Shown: positions 1 to 14,555, counted from the stretch's first letter. The stretch: DNA of 64,000 nt from Amoebidium appalachense (GCA_963693365.1 CAVNZM010000008.1:8556001-8620000); one strand, 5' to 3'. Program-made: numbers and translations. Notes: a model not told the origin generated them from the letters alone.

Positions 1-991
<991 letters not shown>

Positions 992-1256
992 GATCTAGCA
1001 GCTGAGAGATTTAGCATGCCCTATCGTGCCCCCGAGCTATTTGACGTACCAAGCGACAGTATCATCGATGATAGAATCGACATCTGGGTAGGTGGCAGAA
1101 GAACACTCGCCATCTCCCTTGACCCTCAATGATACACAGACTACACACACATAGGCACACACACATAGGCACACACACACGCACGTGCACACACACTCAT
1201 GCGCCCCCGCGCGCACACACACACATACACACACACACACACAGACATACACACAC

Positions 1257-1322
<66 letters not shown>

Positions 1323-2270
1323 GACACACACGAAAAAGTTCATCTCCACCCGTTTTAATTTCGACGATTTTTGCCCCACCGGCGCGATGGTCGTGGCAGG
1401 TGCTGGGGGCGACAAGATAAACTACGCTCACAGTGGCTGGATGTGATATTTAAATGAATTCCTGTCAAAAATGTTCATGTGGCTTACAGGGTTAATAATG
1501 TGTGTTCTATTGATCTTGCTCTTCTGTTTACAGTCGTTTCTTAGTCACTGTGATTCCTTCCGGATCATTGTTTTCATATTCCTGGTAGTATGGTTTGTCG
1601 GGTCACAGTCACAATGGCGGTTTTCAGATGTTCTGTTCATATCTCCGTCTCTGTCGTCTCTCTTTTGGTCTGGGGCCTAAGGACTCGGTGAACACTCCCA
1701 GCACTTAGTGTGCATAGAATTTCCATTCACATGTACACATTTTGGGGGGGGGGAAGAAGAGGGGGGGGGGGGGGGGGGGGGGGGGTTTGCGCGCGTGTGT
1801 GGGTATGCATGTATGTGTGTGTGTATTTGGGGGGGGGGGGGGGGGGGGGTTGCTTCTGAAGATTGCTATTGACCCTAATCGACTCTTAAGAGGGCACCAA
1901 TCACATCACGAAGTCAGGAGTGCGCGTGCGAAATTTTATCCCCCGTTTGCTTAATTCCGATTCGTTTAAAACACGTTGCCAGCCTGTTTCTTATTGGTCC
2001 CTGCAAACCAATCAAATTGCAGAGTTTGGGGTGCACGCTGTACTGCATGGCCTATCACAGGTCACCGTTTGAGGGCTCAGCCAATGAGGCGGGGGGCAGC
2101 ATTGCACTGGCAGTCATCAACGGCAACGTGCAGTATCCTGCAAACGACAGGTATTAACCCCCCCCCCCCAGCCCAACACACACACACATACATGCACACA
2201 CGCACGCACGCACAAACATGCACGCACCCAAGCACGAATGCAGACACGCACGCACGCACGCGTGTGTGCG

Positions 2271-2366
<96 letters not shown>

Positions 2367-2560
2367 GCACGCACACACACACACACACACACATACAGAC
2401 ACACACACACACACACATGTTCCTCCTGCTCGTCCTACACTCCTGACATAAGTGCAACGATCAAAGTTAGAACAGCAAAGTGCAAAAGAGAAAACGACCA
2501 AAGAATCAAAGAAATGATGAAAGGTGGTTGGGTGGTTGGCGGTGGTGGTCTTGGTGGTGG

Positions 2561-2594
<34 letters not shown>

Positions 2595-2829
2595 AGACGT
2601 TTCGGGGGGTAGGGGGAGGGTAAGAAACGAATCTTTCGAGATGTCATTAACAAAACCAGTGAAATGAAGAAAGGAGGGAGAATGAAAGTGAGGGTAAGCG
2701 GAGGGTGTTAAAGTGTACTGACGCTACCATCATTTGTACAGGTATTCCAACGTGGTGCGTAGTCTGATCATGTACATGCTCGTCACGGACATGGAAAGAC
2801 GGCCCCGTATAAATGACGTAATGCCCCCC

Positions 2830-2869
<40 letters not shown>

Positions 2870-2923
2870 ACCACCACCACCACCACCACACGCACACACA
2901 CGATCCCCCAAGCCCCAACACCA

Positions 2924-2988
<65 letters not shown>

Positions 2989-3029
2989 CACCCACACACA
3001 CACATTAGCACACAAAACGCACACGCACA

Positions 3030-3080
<51 letters not shown>

Positions 3081-3935
3081 TGGGCACCCCCCGTGAAATC
3101 ACACACACGCACACCCTTCTCCCTGCCTATCCCTCCACACCCCCTCTGCTCTCCCTGGTAGTGGTTGGGTGAAGAGCAATGGGTGGGCCATACCCCTGTT
3201 AAGATGTCTCTATACTCGCACAATTAACCAAATATAGAAATTTGGGCGGGAAGTTTTGGCGCGCCATAAAAAACTAAAAAAAATTGTAGGTATATCTAGG
3301 CCATAGATTAAGTATATGCAGGTCTCCCATGTTTCAACCAGAACCCATATTCCTACTTTTTTTTTTTTAGTTTTATACTGAGTTTTATTTTTGGTGCGCC
3401 AAAACTTCCCGCCTAAATTTCTTTATTTGGTTAAACGTGCGATCGCTCGAGAGTTATTGGTCCATACATAATTTTTTCGATATGCCCGTCTGTTTTTGTC
3501 ACGTACCGGTGACCTAATCTCCATATCTTGTTGCGGTGTGGACACACGGTATTCCAGTGTGTGTTAGAAGTGCACGGTTTCATGTGGTTACTCTACGTGT
3601 TATCTTCTGGCAGTGTGTTTTTTGAAGAGAGATGTCTTTTTTTTTTTTTTTTTTTTTTTTTTTTGATGAGATTTTTTAATGATGAGGTATTTGTGTGATA
3701 ATATGTTTTTGAGTGAAGTGTGTGTCTGAAATAGTGTGTATAAATAATGTATTTGTGTGAAGCATCTTTGTGATGAAATGCATGCGATGAGATATTTAGG
3801 TAATGAGATACTTCTGTGAAGATACATGTATATTATGAGATATATTTGTTGATAGCAGCCATAATGCAATTTGCACTGACGAGATATCTTTCACAGGTGA
3901 TTGGACGATTGGAAAGCCACCTAAACCTGCACTAG
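992..3935 (+). CDS. STK16: STK16/NAK-like serine/threonine protein kinase, C-terminal part of catalytic domain (5' end missing)
   Basis: Four exons: 992-1087, 2023-2150, 2742-2817 and 3897-3935 (TAG at 3933-3935). They join in frame (phases 0, 2, 0) through GT-AG introns to give the last 112 residues. The product would be a Ser/Thr kinase; STK16 relatives are membrane-associated kinases linked to the secretory pathway, which is family knowledge. Exon 1 reads DLAAERFSMPYRAPELFDVP, subdomain VIII in the form typical of STK16, and runs to DIW. Exon 2 continues SLGCTLYCMAYHRSPFE (subdomain IX) and then AGGSIALAVINGN, close to the GGS insert of plant STK16-like kinases. Exon 3 carries the conserved Arg of subdomain XI in ERRPRINDV. 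Exon 4 ends the protein just after the catalytic domain, as in the family. The glycine loop, HRD and DFG exons are not visible. The third intron contains the foldback element at 3224-3434. Family assignment is firm; the exact orthologue is inferred. Confidence 0.85.
3224..3434. mobile_element. Foldback MITE-like element with TTAA ends
   Basis: The element lies inside the third kinase intron. The outer inverted repeats (about 3228-3265 and 3393-3430) match at about 35 of 38 positions and begin CCAAATA. The match continues inward through A-rich and T-rich sequence. Each end abuts TTAA (3224-3227 and 3431-3434), which looks like a TTAA target duplication as made by piggyBac-type transposases. 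At 211 bases with no coding capacity it would be non-autonomous. The structure is seen directly; the superfamily is inferred. Confidence 0.75.
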
Positions 3936-5315
3936 AGCCAAGCCAGCCGAGCCGGTGGGGGGCTGCACCATTTTAACTCTTTTTTTTTAATGCTTTTTTT
4001 TTTTTTTTTTTTTTTTTTTTGAAAAAGAAGGGAGGAGGGTGCAAGGGGGAAAGGGGGCACCATTATGGATTCAAAAATGCAACCTATGATTGGTGTTTTG
4101 CCGTTCCAGTTTTTCCATTTATGGGTAATATTCTCCCCACCATTACTTTCTTATTTTCACGGGGTTTGTATGCAATATTGCGATCAGGGTGCTTGAAGGT
4201 GAGATGTCTTACTGTTGTAAATGCATGGCGAGACGCTTAGAAAAGGACGCAATTGTACGATATGTGAGCAAACTGCAATATGTATTATGATACCGATGAT
4301 TGTGTAAGTTGGATATGTGGTTAAGACGGATCACAGCCTTTGTGGAGTGGGCTATTGATCAAAACTACACTTGAATTGTATGGTGTCACTACCTATACAT
4401 TTAGAAAGCAAAAAGTAGGTTTATGAGAACGGACCAACTATATAGAAAGCAAAAAAAAGGTTTATCAAAACGGTTGTTATCGAATGAATGAGCATGTTTA
4501 AAATGGGGTATGTTGCTTGCGATTTTCCATCTTTGAAGTGTAAAGATAGACCATGTAGTGGTACGCGCACGATTGCTTGTGGTGACGCAAGCGCCCTATG
4601 GATGGCCGGAATAAAATAAATTCATGTTGGCGTATGTGGCACTGCTTGTCTACCGTACAGGTTCGGCCAGAAATTCATTACAACACGTTTTGTAACCATA
4701 AGATCCCCCCCCCCCTCTCCCTCCCTCCCCCCCCCCCCCCCCCCCCCCACCCCAACCCCCCCGTCCCGACACACACAAACACACAAACACACACACACAC
4801 ACACACACAAAACACACACAAACACACACAAAGTTTTTTTTGGCGCGCATGCATGCGCGTGTTTAAACGTTTGCAACTGTACACATTTGTGAGCACGTTC
4901 ACCGTGTGAATTTTTGGTGGTGGTGGTGGTGTAGCTGGGGGAAAGGGTGGGGGAAGGGGGGGGGGGGGGGGGGGGGGGGGTATGGCCTCCCTTCATGTCC
5001 GGCTTTCAACATGTCAGCACCATCTTTGAAATTCTCGTGTTTACATGTTTACACTGTTTGTAGGTGGATCCACATGCTAGATCTAGAGTGGTTGCCCGTG
5101 TACTGTAACATGTACATGTGCATGTTCACATATGTGATCACGATATGTCGTGTGCATCATTGTGCGTACGTATGTGTGGATTGATGGCCGGGCCAAAAAA
5201 AGTCAATCATATTGCAATTGCGATATCTCCAATCCATTTTCCTCTGTGCGCAGGTGTGTACGTGTGTGTGTGGCACGTATACACATGCGCATGTGTCTGC
5301 TTGCTCGGAAGGACT

Positions 5316-5357
<42 letters not shown>

Positions 5358-5744
5358 CTTATGTGCTGTATGTGGTGTGGCCTAAATTCAACGGAACTAC
5401 ACAAAGATTCCGAGCGATGTGGAAGCGGCTGGTGTACGGTACTGTTTGGTTGTCCCGGGTCAACTGACTCAGGTATTGGCATGTTGTAGCATGCACACAA
5501 ACGTGTACACACACACACACAAACACAAACACGTGCACACACACACACACCGTTAACTTACGTGCACACAGACACACACATGTGCACACATACACACACG
5601 TGCACACACACACACACACATGAGCATGGGCAATTGGTGCCCACGTACACGCACTTGTCCCCCATCAATTCATGCACATTTTACTTGCTTCGAGAACCTT
5701 GCATGATATCTGAAGCGTAGTTACATTTTTAGAGGTATGTTCGT

Positions 5745-5786
<42 letters not shown>

Positions 5787-5821
5787 AAAAAAAAAAAACT
5801 ACTCCCGCCCTGCGCCGCCAC

Positions 5822-5856
<35 letters not shown>

Positions 5857-6169
5857 CCCTCCCCTTCCGTACACACACATACCAAATGGACGCACACGAA
5901 TATACCTTCCCCCAAGCAAAAGCTACCGTTCTCCCAGTGAGCGACTGTATGATAACATTTTTGAATCTCTATGTATACACTTGGCTGTAATTTGCCCCGA
6001 AAGGAAAAATGAAGGAGAAACCTATGGGGGAATTAGGCATTGCAATGTGACATAATAATTCGGTATGTGACATGGAAATTCGGTATGGAGATCATTAACA
6101 AAATTCGGCTAGCTCGGTATGGAAATTCGATAAACGGAACTTCGGTGTGGTATTTATGCAGCAGAATCG
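3936..6169. other. Convergent spacer between the kinase and STN1 3' ends
   Basis: I find no supportable exon. The stretch contains T runs (about 3988-4020), C runs (4708-4750, 5747-5776, 5824-5855), G runs (4957-4980, 5317-5355) and CA arrays near 4780 and 5510-5620. Just beyond the STN1 stop, 6055-6150 holds a few loose repeats of a unit containing AAATTCGGTATGG. The 3' UTRs of both flanking genes should lie here. Confidence 0.6.
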
Positions 6170-6256
6170 TCACACGGCAAAGTAGAGCCCATCGTTTTCA
6201 TACACGTGGCCATGCTCCAGCAGCTGCATGATGTGTGTACGTGTGTATGTGTACGT

Positions 6257-6299
<43 letters not shown>

Positions 6300-6808
6300 T
6301 GTGTGTGTGTGCGTGTGTGTGTGTGTGTGTGCGCGCGCGCGCGCGTGCGCGTGTGTGTGTATGCGTGTCAGTAGTGTGTATGTCTGTGGGTGGGTGGGTG
6401 GTGGTGTGTAGGTGTGTGCATGGATAGTGACCTTGGGCCCGTGCCCTACCTACGTGCACCAGTGTGGCTCTCTAATGCACAGAAACAAAACATGTTTGAC
6501 CGGTTTTACAGTGCACGTGAATGTGTTCAGCAAGTGCATAATGAGGGGAGGAGGTTGTGTTTTTGTGTGTGTGAGTGTACCAGATACGTACAAGCTGACA
6601 TGGGGAAAAATGGAGCAGAGAGCGAAGGGGGGGGGGGGGGGGGGGGGGGAGGGGGGGGGGAGAGGTTGGGGATGAGAGGGGGGAGGGGAGAGAGCCGTAT
6701 AAAAGGTGGTTAATGATCATGCTAGGTGTATTTTTAGTTTCAAGCAACACTAATAATAAAGAGGCATGCCCGTTACAGACATTCAACTGAACCCCCCCCC
6801 CCCCCCCC

Positions 6809-6871
<63 letters not shown>

Positions 6872-7244
6872 CCCTCCCCTCCCCTCCCCCCACCCCCCCT
6901 CTCACCCCCTCGTTCCCTCCACCCCCCACTCCCGCGGCCAGCCAATCGCCAGAACCGTCACATGGCATAAGAAGGCAATACGTAAGGGCCGTTCTATGGC
7001 ATAGTACGGCTGTGCCGGATACCAACACACTGCCACCCGCTGTAGTATTCATACATAACAGGGCCGTCATACGGCATGGTGCGTACGTTGCAACCACAGG
7101 AGAAGACGTACCTCGGCAAGAGCTTGCTGGGCCTGCTCCGTGCTGCACTGCATTTCGGCCGGAATTTTCTCGAACTCCACCCCTGCAATTCAAACTAAGT
7201 TAATATCATATCGTAACAGACAGAATGACCCGTCTGTGTGCATG

Positions 7245-7306
<62 letters not shown>

Positions 7307-7782
7307 TGTGTGTGTGTGATATGTGTGCGCACGAGCATGTAGTTTTACGCGTGCGTGTGTGCGCATGCAGTTTAGGTGTGCATGCGCGTATGTACGTGTG
7401 CGCGCGCGTCCGCATATTTGTATGTGTGAGATGTGTACGTGTGTGTGTGTACGCAGGTATGTGTGTGTTGATTTATATATGTGCGTGAGAATGTGGTTGC
7501 GTGTGCACCCTTACCTGTTGTAGTGTTACGCAAAAAGTCTTCTATCGACTGAGCCAGTGTGCCTGCAAGGAAGAGATCGTCAGTGACCCACAGTAGCTAC
7601 ATAGGAGTAATTCTATATTCCGTTTTATGCTTACAGTTACCTTATATGGCTAATCGGATCAGATCGAATTCGGCTTCGACCAATATTAAATGTGAGATCG
7701 TATGCCAGTAAGACTAAGGCTGGGACGGTGACCAACCCCGACAAACATGGGGGGGAGGGGATGGGTGGGTGGGTGGGTGTGT

Positions 7783-7832
<50 letters not shown>

Positions 7833-8182
7833 TGGGGTGGGGGGGGGGGGGGGGGGTAATAAATGCAGAAAACTTATTGGAGAATTGAGGGAATGCGCAC
7901 TTACGAGTTTGAGATAGTAAGGTGTAGGGCCAGCCTTACCTAAGGGCTTAGTGGGTGTCTTTATTACCGTTGTGAAGCAGATAGGCTCACAGACAGGTGG
8001 AAAGAGGTATACAGACAGGCATAGAGAGAGAGGAAATCGGGCGCCCCTCGAGATCTCCCCTCCCTCTAAACCGTGGGAGCATACAAAAGGGGGGGGGGGG
8101 AGGGGGGGGGGGATTCTGGCAAATGTGTGCTCATGCATGAAAAATGGGTGCCTGGGGTGGTGGTGGTGGTGGTGGTGGTGGG

Positions 8183-8222
<40 letters not shown>

Positions 8223-9810
8223 GGTGAAGAACATGTACTCATGCATGCCAAATTGGAGGGGAGAGGAGGGGGGGGGGGGGGGAGGGGGGGGGGCGCCATT
8301 ACTTAGTGGACGGGTATCTTGAGACGGTTGTAGTGCCTGATCAAGCAGCTGGCTGTTGGAGGGGTAGGACGCTAGGCCGGCCGGACTAAATGGATCATAT
8401 GTTTCATCTTCTTCCATAGCATTCTCAAACATTCCGGAAATATCGTCGGATATATTTGGAAGCGCCGGGGCTGTGGTGGAGACAGTAACATGCGGTGATG
8501 TTTTTGATGGTGTTATTGATTGAATATCATGGGATTGTAGTGTTTGGTCATCTTGCAGCGTTTTTGATTGGACGAGATGATGCGATTGCAGGTCGGCACC
8601 TGTTTCCGTGGCGGAATCGCGATCAATCTCTTGAGGTATCGTGCTTGGTGTTAATCCCAAATTGGTCGTTTGTATTTGTTCGTGAGCAGTTGCGATGCCT
8701 GGGTGGGTAGTTTTGCATTCGGAGAGAAGAACGGGCGGTGGAGGGGCGACACTCGTTTCGTTTTCACGGGGGGAATTATTCCCTTGCGCATGCGTGTAGT
8801 TGTTATGAGGCAAGGGGGGTACATATGACGGCGTGTGTGTGTTGTCGTTGCGTGCAGTAGGGTTAATGGTGTGGTTCGTGTGGGGGTTAAGCGGTAGGTT
8901 TTGTGAAAAACGATCGTTTTCGGACCCTTGAATGGGCGCTTCTTTAACATGAATGTGTGCATCGCTTAAAGGAGGCGGCGCCGGCGGAAGGTTGGTGTCG
9001 AGGGGCAGCCCTGGCGCCGAGACCTCCGTGGGTGGCTGTGGAATGTTTGGAATGATTGAAATGCACGTAGAGGCATCTTGATTGGTTGAAATGGCGTGGT
9101 GGATTGCGTGTTCATTGGTGGGTGGTTTGTCAATTTGCTGTTGGGAATGCGTAACACTAGTTGCAACACCTGAAAATTCGGGATTTTTGAGTGTCTCTTC
9201 CCTGTCTTGCTTTTCCTGGTGGAAGCGGGCCCGCCGATCATCTTCTTGGCCGGGATCACCACCGTCCTTCATTTCGGGTATTCCCGAATTTTCGGGTTCT
9301 TTGTCTCGTGTTTTCTCCTTTTCGTCCTTATTTTTTGCGTCCTCCATCTGTTTTTGTTGTTGCTTTTCCAGCCATTTTCTCTTTTGCTCTAGGGCCTGCT
9401 GCCGTCTCAACTGTTGTTGCCTATTCATCTCGGTGACCGGAACATTTACGTTTTTTGCAACCAAATCCCCGGGTTTTTGTCCTACTGCTTGAACACCGCT
9501 CAATGTCGCCGTATCAGTTTTCCGTCTTTTCAAATCGGAATTCGGTGCTTCCCAAGGTGTTCCGCGGGCGTTACCAGGACTATCACTCAAGTGCTGATCA
9601 TACCTCCGTTTTTTGTATCCGGAATCCGGTGTTTCGGGCAGTTTACCGTGAAAAGGAACCGAATTTTCAATTTCCGCAATCTTATTTTGCGCTTTTTGTA
9701 GAACGGCAGCTGTGCGTGCGTGGTAGTGTTCCGGGAAATAGTGAGTGCGGTACAAATCCGCGATTTCGAGCGCACGGAGACAGTCGTACATGGGGTCATC
9801 ATTCACGTCG

Positions 9811-9887
<77 letters not shown>

Positions 9888-9890
9888 TGT

Positions 9891-9950
<60 letters not shown>

Positions 9951-10191
9951 TGTGTGGGGTTGGGATTGATATTAGACTCCAAAGTAAGGAAACAGTCAAC
10001 AACATATCCCTGTCTCCGTTCAGAGCAACCCAGCCACACACACAAGCACACACAAGCAGGCACTCACGCTAACACACACACGTGTGTAAGTGCCAGACCA
10101 CAAACCACACCCTCCCTATTCACCTACACACACAACGCTCTCGTGTCTATCATGCAGATTTTTTATGGCCCCTTATAGAGTCCCCATTAAA

Positions 10192-10224
<33 letters not shown>

Positions 10225-10408
10225 AAAAAAAAAAAATACACACGAACAAGCAAAAAAAACCCAACCCTTTGAATAGACAAACAGCCACAGGAACACTAGC
10301 ACACATGTGCACACACATACAACACGTTCATACGCACGCTCCCCCCCCCCCCCCCAAAAAAAAAAACACACACACACACACACACATACCGTACACAGCC
10401 CCCCCCCC

Positions 10409-10439
<31 letters not shown>

Positions 10440-10932
10440 CTCCACCCACCTCCCCCGCTCTCCCTCCCCCCCCCCCCCCCCCCCCCCCACACACCACTAC
10501 CATCACACACACAAACACAAACACACACACACACACACCTGTAAGCAAGCACACATCTCTCCTCCACCGTTTCCCCCGTCAACCGACCCAAACACTCCAC
10601 CGTATTTCCAAGAAGCATGCCAGTGTCATTCCCCTTTCCGTTCAACATCCCATGTTCCGTCTTGACTTGAACCACACCCGTTCCATCGTCTGTTGTAGGA
10701 GAAAACCGTGGGGGAGGTGGGGAAGGGGAAGGGGAAGGGGAAGGGGAAGGGGGGGGGGGGGGGGGGGGGGGGGTGGGGGGGAGGGTGGGGGGGAGGGGAG
10801 GGAGGGAAGGAGAAGGTTAGAGGCCTAATAAGCCTACAAAATTAAAAACAAAAAAAAGTAAAAAAAGATAGGGGCAAAGGACAGAAGAAATCGCCCCGTC
10901 CCCTCCCATTGAGGTCCAAACTCTGCCGGTCA

Positions 10933-10963
<31 letters not shown>

Positions 10964-11532
10964 CACACACACAAATACACAAATTCTTCTTTATTTTGTT
11001 AACTGGGGATGGGTGGAGTGCCCGATTTTCTGTGCGTGAATGTGTCGTTTTGTGCCTGTGTAGAGGTGTGGAGGTGTGGTGCACGGCCCAGCGTGTGTGC
11101 ATAACAACTTGTGTGTGTGTGTTTTCGTTACCTGCGTTATTGTGTGCGTGTTCGTTACATGCATCCATGTGTGGAGTCATGTTGTGCACATGCCCGAATG
11201 TATGTGTGCATATGAAAAAAAAAGTGTGCATATGAAAAAAAAAAACCTGTCTTTGAGCACACAGCAAAGGATTTCTGTGACAGATGTGTCTGTGTGCGCA
11301 CATGCAAGGAATGGAGAGGACGAGGAGGGGGAACCGGGGGGGGGGGGGGGGGGGGGGGGGGGATGATGGGTGCATTACAGAGTAATGAAGGACAACACAA
11401 TGAAAATCTTGCAAAGCAAACACAAAGATTGTCCACGATAGGTAGACCCCACCGTGAAAATCATGTGTGTCTGTGGCTATCCACGTGTTTACTCCTAATG
11501 GAGTTTATTCCCCCCTTCCCCCCTTCCCCCCC

Positions 11533-11564
<32 letters not shown>

Positions 11565-12288
11565 GCACCCCTTTCCCCCCTGTCGCCTCCTCTTACATCC
11601 TATCTCCTCTTTGCTATCATCCCCCCTCACACTCGCTTCTCATCTCCACTTTTTTTTTTTTTTTTTTTTTGGGGGGGGGGGGGGGGGGAGGGGGGGAAGG
11701 CGAGACACCGGGGGGGGGGGGGAGGGGGGGGTTGGAGGCTGGACTCACCGATTGAAAGGGTCAACCCGTGGTCTGTGGATGCTCGGTATTCAACCACCAC
11801 CCCAGTCAACCTGTAGATCTGCACAGTGAGAAAACGGTGCTCTAGTTTCTTTCTATTTTGTGTTCCTCTTACTCCCCCCCCCCCCCCCCCCCTCTCCGTT
11901 GTTTTCTTTCTTCCCCCCCCCCCCCCTTCGTAAACCCCCCCCCCCCTTTTCTTTTTTCCTATGTAATGCCTGGCATGTGATGGGTAATACGCAGCCTCGT
12001 GTATGACTTTAAACGAAACTAAAGAAAAAAACTAATTTAGGGGGGGTTTATAAAGAACACCTTGGGCACGTGCAAGTGGAAAGGAGGGGGGGGGGGGGGT
12101 AGGTTGCACGAGGTGGGGAGGAGAGGGAGGGAGGGGGGGGGGGGGGGGGGGGGGGGGGATTTTTGGAGTTTTCTATATGGAAAAAGCAACACTACACCAA
12201 CAATGGTCTTGAGGAGTGAAGGGTGAGTTTCTATGAACGACAAGAAGAAGTGGCAAGGACCCAGGGAAAGAAAAGGGGGGGGGGGGGG

Positions 12289-12363
<75 letters not shown>

Positions 12364-13579
12364 TGTGTGTGTGGGTGTGTGTAGGTGCGCGCACGCTCAT
12401 GTGTGTGTGTAGCAGTGACACGGTGTTGATAGGTGAAAGGTGTGTGTGTGTGTGTGTGTGTGTGCGTGTGTATCTGTTTTGTGTTGGGGGAGGGAGGGGA
12501 GGACGGTCTACCTGACCGAAGCAAAGGTGGTGCCTCCTTTCCCACAGAGGAAGTAACGTCCCGGCAAAGAATTTGCATGCTCGACCTAGGGGTAAATAAT
12601 TACTCAGACAGAGGGGAGGGGGAGGGGAAAGAGGGGGCGGAGGAGGATGGGGGGATGGAGACATATCCCCCCCCTCGCTCTAGGCTCACTCACCACGACC
12701 ACCAAACACACACACGTACACGCACACGTGCACACACACACACACACCACCTCCACAGTCGCGACCAACAGCATAATCCCCCCTCCCCCCCCCCCCCCCC
12801 CCCCCCTCCCTCTCCCCTTTTAACTCCTCAGCACACACACACGCACAGACCCACCCCTCCTGTTTACATGTTTTAGTTAAACGAATTCCAAAAGCAGTAG
12901 ACCTGGGAACTGGTGATTGTAATCGACGAGGAGGAGAAAGAGGGAAAGGCAGGGAAAGTTGTGGGAAGAGGAGGGGGGCGGGAGGGGGGCAGAGGGGGGA
13001 GCGGGGGAGGATGGGCAGGGAGGGAAGAAAGCAGACTAAGAGATGTCTTGGAAAGGCCTTGGAAATCGGTTAAAACGAACGTAAGAACGAGAAACGGAAA
13101 CCCGAGACAAACAGCAAAGGAGACAGGACGAGAGAGATTTAGTTGGGGAGTGGCGGCATCGGGGGAGGGGAGGTGGGGGGCGGGGCAGGGAGGTGGGGGG
13201 GGGGGGGGGGGGGAGGGGGAGAGGGGGGATCTGTCAGGATCATTTATCTTCATTTGCAGCAGAGAGGGAAACCGAAACGCGCAGGAGAGGGTCGGGTTTG
13301 AGGGCTGGGGTGGGGGGGGGGGGGGGGAGGGGGGGGAAGAGGTAGGAAGGGAGAGAGGGAGGCTCCCTAAGGCCAAAGCAGGGATCCTGGGAGAAAAGTG
13401 CAACGAAATGGGAAAGTATGACTATCACGGGTTGGACAGAGCAGTAAGTAAAAGGGCCCTTATCTTGGATGGGGCTGGAAGCGGTGCCGGTGCTAACGAC
13501 GGGTTGACAGTAGGGTTATTGTTGGGAGATCATTCGGGTGAAAGGGAAGGCAAAATGAGTGGAAGGAAGAGGTTTTTTT

Positions 13580-13610
<31 letters not shown>

Positions 13611-13728
13611 GGGGGGGGGGAGGGGGGGGGGATACCGATAAGATTTCTCTGACAAGAAGAAGATAGTGCACCTCCGGCCCTGAACCTTTGTGTTTTGATT
13701 GCTCGTTTAGGACACTCTCCGACAACAT
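6170..13728 (-). CDS. STN1: STN1, CST telomere-complex subunit (OB fold plus C-terminal winged helix)
   Basis: Eight exons in transcript order: 13728-13636, 12585-12512, 11810-11749, 10689-10539, 9813-8303, 7562-7515, 7182-7112, 6223-6170. All splice phases agree and the 2064-nt CDS gives 687 residues ending in TGA (6170-6172). STN1 is the OB-fold subunit of CST (CTC1-STN1-TEN1), which binds single-stranded telomeric DNA and promotes C-strand fill-in. The N-terminus has VHYLLLVREILS followed by LPGRYFLCG and VRLTGVVVEY, the usual STN1 entry into the OB fold. The core continues with SIDDGTGVVQV, then LLGNTVECLGRL. It closes with the diagnostic NDDPMYDCLRALEIADLYR, matching the DDP...R.LE...LYR motif of STN1. 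Residues from about 165 to 625, mostly one 1.5-kb exon, are disordered: Gln/Lys-rich around 255-300, then Pro/Ser/Thr-rich. The last about 57 residues resemble the winged helix shared by STN1 and RPA32, ending ELLEHGHVYENDGLYFAV. Only one winged helix is seen. The start is the sole in-frame ATG after an upstream TAG. An RPA2-like protein is the main alternative. Confidence 0.82.
7230..7318. repeat. GA array in an STN1 intron
   Basis: A near-perfect GA run of about 55 bases followed by GT repeats lies between the sixth and seventh STN1 exons. It reads CT then CA on the STN1 sense strand. Confidence 0.9.
7740..8297. repeat. G-run and GT-rich intron sequence downstream of the big STN1 exon
   Basis: Several long G runs (about 7798-7855, 8089-8112, 8184-8220, 8268-8293) are mixed with GGT and GGGT repeats. 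They begin a few bases after the donor at 8302 on the minus strand, so the nascent RNA is C-rich. The open frame that continues from the exon into this stretch is a proline artefact. Confidence 0.9.
9814..9958. repeat. GT/CA array abutting an STN1 acceptor
   Basis: About 140 bases of almost uninterrupted GT on the plus strand. On the sense strand it is a CA array ending directly in the CAG acceptor of the large STN1 exon, so it replaces a normal polypyrimidine tract. Confidence 0.9.
12285..12361. repeat. GA array in an STN1 intron
   Basis: A run of about 70 bases of GA, preceded by a G run, between the second and third STN1 exons. Confidence 0.9.
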
Positions 13729-14555
13729 TCTACAGATTAATTGCACGAGGCTTTTGTTGGAAGTTTCTTGTTCTACAATCGTCCTTCGCTAACTAGATGG
13801 GTGGGTCAAAGAGACGAGCCGGGTAAGACAGACGTGCTATACATTTAGCTTGTGGAGGATTGTGGGGTGTGTGCAAACACTCACGCTCATATTATAATGC
13901 TGTATTTATCTACCAATATTCATGGAAGGCTTTGGTGTTTGGGTCTTCCGTTTTGCAGCTGTGCCGGACTCAGTCCTGCCTCAATCCCGGATTTGAATTT
14001 TCCCGCCAAAATGGAGGGGGGGCAGGAGAAACATGGTAGATCAGTGTGCAGGAACCTGTCGGGGTTGCGGCTGCAGAGATTCAAGAGAACAGAGCTAAAA
14101 GAAAAAATATGTGTGTGTACAGTATATATGAGTGTGTGTTTCTATGTCTATATTTATGTAATTATGGACACCATATGGATACTATGTATTTAGCTCTGGA
14201 TAGTGCTGATATTGCACAACTTCTAAGAGTTGCCTTTTTTGGTACATACGTACAACCAATCAACTGCCCGGAGCCGGAGGCCTCCAGAGTCACGGCCCTC
14301 TGAAAAAAAGACAGAGTGCAACCAGCCGTCACTGTACACTAACGGTAGGCTATGTACGGCTCTCGCTTACTGCAAGCCTGGCTATCATATATCACTTGGA
14401 TCTATCTGCACAGAAGCACAATTACTAGTATTAGTGGATGTTTGAATATTTATTTTTCAAGCTATGAACATCGCCAAATGCATTATATGAAGCAAAGGTG
14501 GCCCTTGGCAGCGCGTGAGTAAGGAGCCGCCAAGAAAGGGCAAATTTAAAAATTC

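Noticed and set aside
7686-8302. Extension of the large STN1 open frame to 7686 (Pro- and His-rich tail)
   Set aside because: The donor at 8302-8301 joins in phase to 7562-7515, 7182-7112 and 6223-6170, which complete a winged helix; the extension is poly-G and GT read as Pro, Thr and His.
9978-10016. Possible STN1 exon reading GYVVDCFLTL on the minus strand
   Set aside because: It could be spliced in phase to 9813 with a weak GTCTAA donor, but exon 10689-10539 ends in a phase that excludes it, and joining 10539 directly to 9813 gives a better STN1 alignment.
12913-13641. 242-codon plus-strand frame (Gly/Arg/Glu-rich)
   Set aside because: Composition follows GGGA and G-run low complexity, and it overlaps STN1's first intron and exon in antisense.
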